A DNA stretch of 64,000 nucleotides from Hyphomonas pacifica. Its GTDB lineage: Bacteria; Pseudomonadota; Alphaproteobacteria; Caulobacterales; Hyphomonadaceae. A program made the position numbers and the translations under genes. This document shows, one piece after another, positions 37,252 through 45,255 of this stretch. Position 1 is the stretch's first letter, and each line of letters opens with the position of its first letter. Where the stretch lies: NCBI RefSeq assembly GCF_000682675.1, contig NZ_AWFA01000089.1, positions 38,779 to 102,778 of the forward strand, in the 5' to 3' direction. Under the pieces are notes generated by a model. That model was given only the letters and a program-made list of their open reading frames with translations, made no database searches and was not told the DNA's origin.

Positions 37252-38576
37252 GCCTGAAAGACCGCCTTTCCAGGCTGCCAACCCCCGCCCTCCTAGCTGT
37301 TGTCTATCTCAGCTGGATTCTCCTCGGCATGCTCGCCCTGAAGCTGCCGATCTCCACCACGACAGACATCACTTGGTCTGACGCGCTTTTCACGGCAACC
37401 TCTGCCGTGACAGTGACCGGCCTAGCCGTGGTTGATACCGGCTCGGACTTCACGCATTTCGGCCAAGGCGTCCTGATGGTGCTGATCCAACTCGGCGGCA
37501 TGGGCCTGATGACCTTCGCGGTCGTCGTCCTCTCCTCCATGGGCATGCAGATCGGCCTCGTCCAGAGGCAATTCCTGCGGGAGGAGATGGGCCTGCGCTC
37601 AATAAGTGGCCTGCTGGAGCTGGCCTCCTTTATCTTCCGCTTCGTCCTGATTTGCGAGATTGTCGGCGCGATACTGCTTAGTTTTGAATTCGTACCGCAA
37701 TTTGGCTGGAAACAAGGCATCTGGCAGGCCATCTTCCATTCCATCTCGGCCTTCAACAATGCCGGCTTTTCGCTCTTTCCAGACAGCCTGATGGGCTATG
37801 TTGGCTCCCCTATCGTCATCTATACAATTTCCATTCAGTTCATTGTCGGCGGGCTGGGCTTTGCCGTGATTTCCGATCTTGTTGTCTCAAAGCGCATCAG
37901 CCAGCTGTCGCTGCATACAAGGCTGATGCTAGTTGGCACATTCGGTCTGATCCTGTTTGGCATGCTCTCCTATGCCGCGCTGGAATGGAGCAATCCACGC
38001 ACTCTGGCAGGGCTGCACACATTGCCGGAAAAGCTGAACGCCATCTGGTTTGAAGCCGTCACGCCGAGAACGGCCGGCTTCAATTCCATGGATACCAGCG
38101 GCATGCGCCATGACACCACACTGATGACCATCGTGCTGATGGTTATTGGCGGCGGCAGTACCTCTACCGCAGGCGGTATCAAGGTGACGACAGCCTTTGT
38201 CCTTCTGTTGGCCACCTTCGCCTTCTTCCGCAGCAGCGGCACGATGCGCGCCTTTGGCTATTCAATCGGCCTAGCGCAGGGCCTCAAGGTGATGGCCCTG
38301 CTGACGGTCAGTGTCTTCACCATTTTCGCCGGCATGTTCATCATCACTGCCACGCACGAACTGGACTTCATGGATGTGATGTTTGAGGTCTGCTCAGCCT
38401 TTGGCACTGTCGGCCTGAGCCGCGGCATTACCGGAGACCTGAACGAGATCGGCCGCGCGGTGATTTGCCTGATCATGTTCCTGGGCCGGATCGGACCGCT
38501 GACGCTGGGCTTTTTCCTGGCAACCAAGACCCAGCCCCGCGTGAAATACCCCGAAGGTTCGGTCTTCCTCGGCTAG
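37248..38576 (+). CDS. Potassium uptake channel subunit (KtrB/TrkH)
   Basis: The 442-residue membrane protein has four repeated membrane-pore-membrane units of the superfamily of K+ transporters. The four selectivity-filter regions are visible: TSAVTVTGLAVVDTG, ISAFNNAGFSLFPDS, VTPRTAGFNSMDTSGM and CSAFGTVGLSRGI, each with the key glycine. The intramembrane loop between the third-repeat helices (MVIGGGSTSTAGGIKVTT) is typical. Translation starts at TTG within TTGA, overlapping the regulator stop, so the two subunits are coupled. The stop overlaps the convergent GNAT gene by four bases. The pair interrupts an otherwise leftward housekeeping block. Confidence 0.93.
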   Translation: MSLKDRLSRLPTPALLAVVYLSWILLGMLALKLPISTTTDITWSDALFTATSAVTVTGLAVVDTGSDFTHFGQGVLMVLIQLGGMGLMTFAVVVLSSMGMQIGLVQRQFLREEMGLRSISGLLELASFIFRFVLICEIVGAILLSFEFVPQFGWKQGIWQAIFHSISAFNNAGFSLFPDSLMGYVGSPIVIYTISIQFIVGGLGFAVISDLVVSKRISQLSLHTRLMLVGTFGLILFGMLSYAALEWSNPRTLAGLHTLPEKLNAIWFEAVTPRTAGFNSMDTSGMRHDTTLMTIVLMVIGGGSTSTAGGIKVTTAFVLLLATFAFFRSSGTMRAFGYSIGLAQGLKVMALLTVSVFTIFAGMFIITATHELDFMDVMFEVCSAFGTVGLSRGITGDLNEIGRAVICLIMFLGRIGPLTLGFFLATKTQPRVKYPEGSVFLG

Positions 38577-39046
38577 GCGGCAGCCTGCATATCCAGACTC
38601 ATGAACACGCTGTGGGGGTCTTCCACATAGCTTCCAAACGGCTCGCAATAGGTAAAGCCATAGGCCTCATAAAGTCTGCGAGCCGGAATAAAGCCATCCA
38701 TGGAGCCCGTCTCAAGATAGAGCGCCGTATAGCCGCGCGCACGGGCCTCTGCCAGTATATGCTCCAGCATCGCACGGCCATGGCCCTTGCCGCGCAGATG
38801 CTGGCGCGCGTGCATGGATTTGATCTCCCCCGTGCCGTCGCCCAGATCCTTCAGCGCGCCGCACCCGATTAGGGCCTCATCCTGCCACATAGACCAGAAC
38901 GTCACCTCCGGCACTTTCAGGCCCTGCAGCGGCAGGAAATGGCAACTCCCCGGCGGGCTGAGCGACAGCATCAGATCCGCATGGGTCGTCAACAGGTCCG
39001 CAACTTCAGCGCCGCCCAGATCATCAATCCGGATCTCCAAAGGCAT
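38573..39046 (-). CDS. GNAT-family N-acetyltransferase
   Basis: The start at 39046 follows an ideal AGAGGAGGG site; an ATG 18 bases upstream is less likely. The 157-residue protein has the GNAT acetyl-CoA loop QHLRGKGHGRAMLEHILAEARARG, preceded by ALIGCGALKDLGDGTGEIKSMHA and followed by ALYLETGSMDGFIPARRLYEAYGFTYC. This subtype acetylates small molecules or peptides; the substrate is unknown. It is convergent with the potassium channel gene. The 131 bases between it and engB hold no gene. Confidence 0.92.
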   Translation of the reverse strand: MPLEIRIDDLGGAEVADLLTTHADLMLSLSPPGSCHFLPLQGLKVPEVTFWSMWQDEALIGCGALKDLGDGTGEIKSMHARQHLRGKGHGRAMLEHILAEARARGYTALYLETGSMDGFIPARRLYEAYGFTYCEPFGSYVEDPHSVFMSLDMQAAA

Positions 39047-39177
39047 ACTGCCCTCCTCTTGCATCGCAGCGGATAGTGCTCACACGCGCCTAGCGGTCAA
39101 TATCAGAGCGTCACAGTACGGGAAGATGAAGACTCACTTTGCCTGCAGGACTGGCACGAATACCATCCGGAGAAAGA

Positions 39178-39819
39178 CTATATCAGAGAGGCCACTTCGG
39201 CGCGCAGCTCCGGAATGCCCCAGCCTTTTTCGGATGAGGTCATCCGCACCAGAGGATGCGCCGCACCATGCTTTTTCAGCTTGGCCTCGATGCCCGCAGC
39301 CACAGAATCGGCCTCTGATTTCTTCAGCTTGTCGACCTTGGTCAGCACGATCTGATAGGTGACGGCGGAGGTGTCGAGCATTTTCATCACCTCCTCATCC
39401 GTATCCATCAGGCCCCTTCGCGCATCGACCAGCAGGAAGACGCGGCGCAGGCTTGGCCGTCCGCGCAGATAGGAGCGCGTCAGCTTCATCCAGCTTTCGG
39501 CCTGCGACCGGCTGACCTTGGCATAGCCAAAGCCTGGCAGGTCAACGAGGTAAAGTTGGCCTTCGCCTAGATCGAAATAGTTGAGTTCGCGCGTCCGGCC
39601 CGGCTCTGCGGAGGAGCGCGCCAGCTTGGCCCGGTTTGTCAGGGCATTGATCAGAGAGGACTTGCCGACATTCGACCGGCCCGCAAAACAGACTTCGGTC
39701 CGGTCCGCAGGCGGAAGACCTTTCAGGTCTACAACGCCTTTGACGAACTCGACCGGCCCGGCAAACAGCACACGGCCGGCTTCGAGCGCCTCTTCACTGA
39801 AGCCGTCACCGTTTTCCAT
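39178..39819 (-). CDS. engB: Ribosome biogenesis GTP-binding protein EngB (YsxC/YihA)
   Basis: EngB is an essential GTPase needed for 50S ribosomal subunit assembly. The 213-residue protein has G1 VCFAGRSNVGKSSLINALTN, G2 SAEPGRTRELNYF, G3 YLVDLPGFGYAK, G4 IVLTKVDKLKKS and the G5-like MTSSEKGWGI. It starts four bases after the yidC stop, in the widely conserved rpmH-rnpA-yidC-engB order. Confidence 0.96.
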   Translation of the reverse strand: MENGDGFSEEALEAGRVLFAGPVEFVKGVVDLKGLPPADRTEVCFAGRSNVGKSSLINALTNRAKLARSSAEPGRTRELNYFDLGEGQLYLVDLPGFGYAKVSRSQAESWMKLTRSYLRGRPSLRRVFLLVDARRGLMDTDEEVMKMLDTSAVTYQIVLTKVDKLKKSEADSVAAGIEAKLKKHGAAHPLVRMTSSEKGWGIPELRAEVASLI

Positions 39820-39823
39820 CTGC

Positions 39824-41650
39824 CTAATCCGCCGTTTTCTTCTTGCCGCTCGTCAGGCCTTTTATGAACTTGCCTATCTCGGTCTCCACCCCATTGCGCC
39901 TCATAATGAAGTATTGCTGCGCGAAGGAGAGCAGGTTCGACCAGACCCAGTACATGACAAGGCCCGCGGCAAAGCCGCCAAACACAAACATGAAGACCAG
40001 CGGCATTGCCTGAATGATACGCCGCTGCGTCGGGTCTGGCGGCGGCGGGCTCAGCGTCTGGATGGCCGCCATGGTAACGCCGTACAGGATCGGCAGGATG
40101 CCAATGCCAATGACGATGCCTATGAACGGAATGGATTTCAGATCGGCTGCGGACCACCACGGGATCAGGCCAAATAGATTACCAATCGCGGTCGGGTCGG
40201 GTGCCGACAGATCCTTCAGGAACAGGAAGGGCGTGTGGCGCATTTCGATCGTCACATACAGCGTCTTGTAGAGCGCATAGAAGATTGGGATCGTGAACAG
40301 GATCGGCAGACAGCCCCCAATCGGGTTTGCACCTTCCTGCTTGTACAGCTTCATGATTTCCTGCTGCTGGCGCTGGGGGTCAGCCTTGAAGCGCTCGCGG
40401 ATGTCCTTCATGGGCTCCTGCAGCTTCTTCATCTTCGCCATGGATTTGTAGCTCTGATTGTAAAGCGGCACGAGTGGCAGCTTGACCAGAACCGTAAAGG
40501 CGAGGATCGCCCAGCCAAATGAGCCGACCACGCCCGACAGCCATTCCAGGGCATAGAAGAAAGGCTTGGTCAGGAAGAACGCCCAGCCCCAGTCAATCGC
40601 ATCCACCATGCGCGGGATGCCGAGATCATTCTGGTAATGCTGCAGCACTTCGAAACGTTTTGCCCCGGCATAGATGCTGTTGGAAACTGTCTCGCTGGCT
40701 CCGGCCGCAAGGATCACTGGCGCCGTTTCTGCACGTACTTCAAGTCCGGCGCCGCGGGCGAGTTTGCGCTTGTCGACCATGCCGGCAAAGAAACGATCCT
40801 GCTCAGGCACAAGCGCCCCAAGCCAGTACTTGTCGGACAAGCCCCACCAGCCGCCCTGATCAGACGGAAACGTGCCCTCTTTCGTTTCACCCTTGATGTC
40901 TTTCAACTGGAACAGGGGTTTGTATTTTTTCATCCGCAATTCGTTGTTCACCACGCCCATCAGGCCAACATGGGCAATACCGCTTTGGCTGCCTGCGCCG
41001 GGATCGGTGACGTCAAGAAAACCCTTCCAGTCACCATGACGCTCAATCGAGCCAACCGGGCGCAGCTCACGTGGGGCGCCGGATGTATTGGTCACCGTAT
41101 CGGTGAAGGTGAACATGTAATCGTCATCCACCGAAATCTCGCGGTCAATCGTCAGGCCATCCGTTTCCAGGCGCAGTGTGATCGGGGTGGAAGTTGTCAG
41201 AGCGCCCTCTCCCACTTGTTTCCACGGAGAGTTGCGGCCCGCGACCAGTTTGGAGCCATCCGCCCAATACCAGGTGGCAAAATAGCCGTACTCGCTGTTC
41301 TCCGGGCGGAACAGGCGGACTTCTTTCAGCTTCTCGACCGTGAGGAAGTGTTTCTTCAGGCTAAGGTCATCAATGCGGGAACCAGACAGGCGGATCGTGC
41401 CGTCGACAGAATCGCCATTGAAGGCGACCCGGGCATCCTCCTGAATGGCTTCCTCAACCGGTTTGATCTGTGAGACAGCCGGCACGCTGGAATCTGCGGT
41501 CGTCGCGGTCTGCTGTTCTGCCTGCTCAACCGCCTGCTGCGCCTCGAATTTCTTCTGCGCTGGCTTCATGATGAAGGTCTGATAGGCAAACACAAACACG
41601 ATCATCGCGACCATGGCGATCAGGAAATTGCGCTGGTCTTCTTTTTCCAT
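39824..41650 (-). CDS. yidC: Membrane protein insertase YidC
   Basis: YidC inserts and folds inner-membrane proteins, alone or with SecYEG. The 608-residue protein has an N-terminal helix (NFLIAMVAMIVFVFAYQTFIM) and a large periplasmic beta domain, about residues 60-350, as in Gram-negative forms. The conserved C-terminal core follows: WGWAFFLTKPFFYALEWLSG, LVKLPLVPLYNQSYKSMAKMKKLQ, NPIGGCLPILFTIPIFYALYK, and late helices with YWVWSNLLSFAQQYFIMRR. The hydrophilic-groove arginine may be that in TVLVKLPL-NQSYKS-adjacent sequence, but I did not place it firmly. It follows rnpA by 51 bases, with no yidD between. Confidence 0.96.
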   Translation of the reverse strand: MEKEDQRNFLIAMVAMIVFVFAYQTFIMKPAQKKFEAQQAVEQAEQQTATTADSSVPAVSQIKPVEEAIQEDARVAFNGDSVDGTIRLSGSRIDDLSLKKHFLTVEKLKEVRLFRPENSEYGYFATWYWADGSKLVAGRNSPWKQVGEGALTTSTPITLRLETDGLTIDREISVDDDYMFTFTDTVTNTSGAPRELRPVGSIERHGDWKGFLDVTDPGAGSQSGIAHVGLMGVVNNELRMKKYKPLFQLKDIKGETKEGTFPSDQGGWWGLSDKYWLGALVPEQDRFFAGMVDKRKLARGAGLEVRAETAPVILAAGASETVSNSIYAGAKRFEVLQHYQNDLGIPRMVDAIDWGWAFFLTKPFFYALEWLSGVVGSFGWAILAFTVLVKLPLVPLYNQSYKSMAKMKKLQEPMKDIRERFKADPQRQQQEIMKLYKQEGANPIGGCLPILFTIPIFYALYKTLYVTIEMRHTPFLFLKDLSAPDPTAIGNLFGLIPWWSAADLKSIPFIGIVIGIGILPILYGVTMAAIQTLSPPPPDPTQRRIIQAMPLVFMFVFGGFAAGLVMYWVWSNLLSFAQQYFIMRRNGVETEIGKFIKGLTSGKKKTAD

Positions 41651-41701
41651 CTGCGGATCCCGGAAAATCTTTGTCAGCCCGACCGACTCGGCGGCGGGGG
41701 T

Positions 41702-42070
41702 TTAATCAGCGGCGAGGCTTATCAGCGCACTTTCCATATCGTCAAGCAAACGTGCCCAGCCAATCTCAGGCGTCTCCATACGTGCAATAAAGACATAATC
41801 CCACCCCGCTTTGCCATGCTGCGGCAAGAGAACACGCGCGGCTTCACGCAACCGGCGTTTGGCCCTGTTGCGGATAACGGCATTTCCGATCTTCTTGGTG
41901 GCGGTAAACCCGGCGCCGATATGGCTGCCAGCGACGTCCCCTCGCCTGGCGCGCGCCTGGATCACGAGTGCCTTGCGGCGCTCAGACTTTCCGTGGCGCA
42001 CATAAAGAAATTGAGGCCGCACGCGAAGACGGGCGACCTCAATCTCGGAATTCTGCATTTCGCTGCTCAT
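41702..42070 (-). CDS. rnpA: Ribonuclease P protein component
   Basis: RnpA is the small protein partner of the RNase P RNA in 5' maturation of tRNAs. The 122-residue basic protein has RPQFLYVRHGKSERRKALVIQARAR, then VGFTATKK-type AGFTATKKIGNAVIRNRAKRRLREAAR, the RNR signature, and DYVFIARMETPEIGWARLLDDM. An ATG 12 bases into the frame is an alternative start. It lies between rpmH and yidC, the usual order. Confidence 0.94.
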   Translation of the reverse strand: MSSEMQNSEIEVARLRVRPQFLYVRHGKSERRKALVIQARARRGDVAGSHIGAGFTATKKIGNAVIRNRAKRRLREAARVLLPQHGKAGWDYVFIARMETPEIGWARLLDDMESALISLAAD

Positions 42071-42114
42071 GGCCTGGCATCCGTCCTTTAAGTCAGACGG
42101 GGGCGGCCCCGCTC

Positions 42115-42249
42115 TTAAGCGGACAGCGACTTGCGGCCTTTGGCGCGGCGGCGCGCCAGCACCTTGCGGCCATTTTTGGTCGACATGCGGTCGCGGAAGC
42201 CATGGGTGCGCTTGCGGCGAAGGTTGCTCGGCTGGAATGTGCGTTTCAT
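42115..42249 (-). CDS. rpmH: 50S ribosomal protein L34
   Basis: The 44-residue basic protein [20 protein letters not shown] ... [17 protein letters not shown] matches L34 throughout. The frame is open 51 bases further upstream, but the ATG at 42249 is the universal start. It heads the leftward rpmH-rnpA-yidC-engB group. In many bacteria this group lies near oriC, but no dnaA, gidA or DnaA-box cluster is visible in the 188 bases upstream, so the window gives no evidence of an origin. Confidence 0.97.
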   Translation of the reverse strand: MKRTFQPSNLRRKRTHGFRDRMSTKNGRKVLARRRAKGRKSLSA

Positions 42250-42437
42250 CGGTCTGCTCTGAAAGCTAAGTATCTCGGAAAGAGGGGCCAATACAGGCAT
42301 GAATGGCCAAGGTCAAGCCATCTGGGAAGAAGAAGACAGCACATTCCTGCACGCCCCTGCGGCGTACTCTTTACATAACACAAGAGTCTCGCGCACTCTG
42401 CCAATGTGGGCGGGCGTAAAATTTTCGAAGAGGTCAC

Positions 42438-43625
42438 ATGCGGTTTCAGCGCTCTGCCGTTCTTTGTCTTCTTGCCCTGCTTGCCATTCCGGCGGCGGCG
42501 CGCTCCCAGACCATGGATTATGAGCATCTCGATGCCCGGCTGACCCGCCTGGCCGCAGATGAAGACATTGTCGGTCTGTCTGTCGCGGTGATCGAAGATG
42601 GCCGGATCGCCTTTGCAAAGGGCTATGGCGTCACCGAAATCGGCGGCGAGCCGGTAACGGGTGACACGGTGTTTCGCTGGGCGTCGCTCTCCAAAGGCGT
42701 GGCCGCGACAGAAATTGCCATTCTGGCCAGCCAGGCGCGCCTTAATATCACGGACACAGTCGGCAGCTTCAAGACCAGCCTGCGCCTGCCCGGCGGCGGC
42801 GAACAGCACGCGACTCTGGAAGATGTTCTCTCCCACCGTCTCGGCATTCTGCCCAATGCCTATGATACGCGCCTCGAAGATGGCTGGGCCCCCGCCAAAA
42901 TCCGCGAAAGCCTGAAATTCCTGAAGCCCGTCTGTGCGATTGGCGAGTGTCACACCTACCAGAATGTCGCCTATGACAGCATCGCCGAAGTGGTCGAAGA
43001 CGTCACAGGGTCCAAATATGCCGACGCCGTGCAGCGCTCCGTCTTCGTTCCGCTTGGCATGGCGACCGCCAGTATCGGCCGCAGCGGCCTGCAGGATTCA
43101 CACTCCTGGGCCCGCCCCTACTCCAAACGCGGGCGCGTGCCTGGCCGCCCTCAGGAAAAAACCGTCAATGATGATTATTACCGCATCCCGGCCGCAGGCG
43201 GGGTCAATGGCTCGATCCGTGACCTGGCGCTCTACGCGCGCGCGCATATGGGCCTTGTACCGGACGTGCTGAGTGAAACAGCGCTCGACATGCTGCAAAC
43301 ACCGCGCATCTACACAAGGCGTGAACAGGCACGCATGTCCAGCCATTATCAGGGCACCGTGCGCGACGCCCGTTACGGGCTTGGCTGGCGGATCTACAAA
43401 TATGGCGAGGCGGGGAAGCGCGTGGTCGGTCATCGCGGCGCTGTTGAGGGCTACCGCTCGTTCATCCTGTTTGATCCGGACCGCGATACAGGCGTTGTCA
43501 TCCTGTGGAATTCCAGCGCCCGCCAACCCAATGGCATCGGTTTTGAGGTGATGGACATGGCCTATGGCCTGCCCTTCCATGACTGGATGGAACTCGACAC
43601 ACCCAAATCCGCTGCAGGCCACTGA
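42438..43625 (+). CDS. Serine hydrolase of the beta-lactamase/class C penicillin-binding family
   Basis: The 395-residue product has a signal peptide (MRFQRSAVLCLLALLAIPAAARS). Catalytic motifs of the class C beta-lactamase/DD-peptidase/esterase fold are present: SxxK as RWASLSKGVAATE, YxN as CHTYQNVAYDSIAE, and HxG in VVGHRGAVEGYRSFILF in place of KTG. HRG in the third motif is common in esterase or peptidase members rather than true beta-lactamases. The start follows GAGG. It stands 188 bases from the divergent rpmH and precedes the DUF547 module on the same strand by 110 bases. Confidence 0.9.
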   Translation: MRFQRSAVLCLLALLAIPAAARSQTMDYEHLDARLTRLAADEDIVGLSVAVIEDGRIAFAKGYGVTEIGGEPVTGDTVFRWASLSKGVAATEIAILASQARLNITDTVGSFKTSLRLPGGGEQHATLEDVLSHRLGILPNAYDTRLEDGWAPAKIRESLKFLKPVCAIGECHTYQNVAYDSIAEVVEDVTGSKYADAVQRSVFVPLGMATASIGRSGLQDSHSWARPYSKRGRVPGRPQEKTVNDDYYRIPAAGGVNGSIRDLALYARAHMGLVPDVLSETALDMLQTPRIYTRREQARMSSHYQGTVRDARYGLGWRIYKYGEAGKRVVGHRGAVEGYRSFILFDPDRDTGVVILWNSSARQPNGIGFEVMDMAYGLPFHDWMELDTPKSAAGH

Positions 43626-43735
43626 AGCATCCCTCAGGCTGGCGTTAGCGCTACGCACGCAGACGTGAACGGATTTTTCCCGCGGGCCAGGCTATGCGTC
43701 AGTTACTTCTACTTTCGCCCCATACTAGGCACTTC

Positions 43736-44518
43736 ATGACCCGTCCGATCCTGACCTTCGCAAAAGTCCTGTTCATAGGCTGCGTCCTGGCGCTTGGCGC
43801 TAGCCTGCCCGCCTCTGCGCAACATGCGCAGTGGACACGCCTATTGTCGGACTATGTCGAGCAGGGGGAAGACGGCGTGAATCGGGTCGATTACGCCGCC
43901 CTGAAGGCCAATCAGGCTGACCGCGCCGAGCTGGATGTCTACATTGCCCGCTTCGCGGAGATGGACCTGTCCGGCCGCGATGACGCAACTTTCGCCGCTT
44001 GGGCCAATCTCTACAACGCCGTCACCATGCGCTACATCGTGCAGCAATACCCGCTCGGCTCTATACGGGATGGCTATGTGTTCGGCGGTCCCTGGAAGAA
44101 GATCAAGGTCACGGCAGACGGAAGAGAAATCTCTCTTGATGGGATCGAGCATGATGTGCTGCGTCCGCGCTTCCAGGATCCGCGCGTCCACTATGCCATC
44201 AATTGCGCCGCCTGGTCCTGCCCGAACCTGCAGCCAGTCGCCTGGAAGGGCGATACACTGGACCGGGATCTGAATGCGGCCGCCCGCGCCTATATCAATC
44301 ACCCTCGCGGGGTCCATGCCGGGCCGAGAGGCCTGACCGTCTCGACCATTTATGACTGGTTCGAAGACGATTTCGGCGGATCAAAAGCCGCCGTGATGCA
44401 ACACCTGTTGGACTATGCTGAGCCCGATCTGGCCGATGCCATCCGCCAGACGCCGCGTATCCGGGGCTATGAATATGACTGGTCCCTCAATGAGGTTCGC
44501 CAGGAGACGAAACGATGA
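43736..44518 (+). CDS. Exported DUF547 protein
   Basis: The start at 43736 gives a signal peptide (MTRPILTFAKVLFIGCVLALGASLPASA) and a product of 260 residues; an ATG 42 bases upstream is possible. The DUF547 pattern is clear: VDYAALKANQADRAELDVYIARF, WANLYNAVTMRYIVQQYPLGSIRD, ISLDGIEHDVLRPRFQDPRVHYAINCAAWSCPNL, AARAYINHPRGV and DWFEDDFGG. The paired cysteines in NCAAWSCPN are conserved and may be catalytic, although the family has no proven activity in bacteria as far as I know. Its stop overlaps the start of the TVP38 gene (ATGA), so the two are translated together. Confidence 0.9.
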   Translation: MTRPILTFAKVLFIGCVLALGASLPASAQHAQWTRLLSDYVEQGEDGVNRVDYAALKANQADRAELDVYIARFAEMDLSGRDDATFAAWANLYNAVTMRYIVQQYPLGSIRDGYVFGGPWKKIKVTADGREISLDGIEHDVLRPRFQDPRVHYAINCAAWSCPNLQPVAWKGDTLDRDLNAAARAYINHPRGVHAGPRGLTVSTIYDWFEDDFGGSKAAVMQHLLDYAEPDLADAIRQTPRIRGYEYDWSLNEVRQETKR

Positions 44519-45255
44519 GTGAGACACCCAACACACCCCGTCCGATATGGCTGCGCATCTGGCCGCTTTATCTGATCGCCGCCGGTCTGATCGCAGCCTG
44601 GGCGCTCGGCGTCTTTGACTACCTCTCTCTAGAGACTCTGCGCCAGCAACAGGCCACACTGCGCGCCTTTGTCGAGGACCACCTTGTCCTCGCGATTGCA
44701 GCCTTCATCGGCATCTATGCCCTTACGACCCTGTTCATGATGCCCGGCGCCTTATGGGTCACAATCGCAGGGGGCTTTCTGTTCGGGCTGGTCGGCGGAT
44801 CGCTGGCCACGATTGCCGGCGCAACCCTGGGCGCCAGCCTGCTGTTCCTCGCCGCCCGAACATCCTTTGGCGCATCCCTGCGCAAAATGGCGGGGGGCTA
44901 TGCAGAGAAAGTCCGCACGGAATTTCAGGACAGTCCACTGGCCTACATGTTTGCCATGCGCTTTGTGCCAGCCATGCCCTTTGCTGTTGCCAATGTACTG
45001 CCGGCCATTCTGGGGGCAAAATTCCGGGATTATGTGATCACCACAGCCCTCGGCATTATTCCCGGTGTGGTGGCCTATACCTGGGTCGGCGCAGGGCTTG
45101 GCGCCACCTTTGCGCGGGGTGAAGACCCGGATCTTGCATCTGTGTTTCGGAACCTTTTACCGGCCGCGCTCGCTTTGGTGATCGTCTCCCTGCTCCCTGT
45201 AGCCTGGAAAAAACTGTTCCCCCGCAAGGCGGGCAAGATTGAGGAAGCTGCCTGA
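44515..45255 (+). CDS. TVP38/TMEM64-family (VTT domain) inner membrane protein
   Basis: The 246-residue protein has about six hydrophobic segments and the VTT/SNARE-associated core: TTLFMMPGALWVTIAGGFLFGLVGGSLATIAGATLGASLLFLAARTSFG, then DSPLAYMFAMRFVPAMPFAVANVLPAILGAKFRDYVITTALGIIPG. It is related to DedA proteins and eukaryotic lipid scramblases TMEM41/VMP1, and may move lipid or a small ion. It sits between DUF547 and a flavoprotein disulfide reductase with overlapping codons at both ends (ATGA and TGATG). Pairing of TVP38 proteins with MerA-like reductases is seen in other bacteria; the function is open. Confidence 0.91.
   Translation: MSETPNTPRPIWLRIWPLYLIAAGLIAAWALGVFDYLSLETLRQQQATLRAFVEDHLVLAIAAFIGIYALTTLFMMPGALWVTIAGGFLFGLVGGSLATIAGATLGASLLFLAARTSFGASLRKMAGGYAEKVRTEFQDSPLAYMFAMRFVPAMPFAVANVLPAILGAKFRDYVITTALGIIPGVVAYTWVGAGLGATFARGEDPDLASVFRNLLPAALALVIVSLLPVAWKKLFPRKAGKIEEAA

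Noticed and set aside
42250..42437. Replication origin near rpmH
   Set aside because: No dnaA, gidA or cluster of DnaA boxes (TTATCCACA) is visible; rpmH alone is not evidence.
42438..43625. True antibiotic-resistance beta-lactamase
   Set aside because: The third motif is HRG, not KTG, and the overall pattern fits the broad serine hydrolase group; resistance cannot be claimed.
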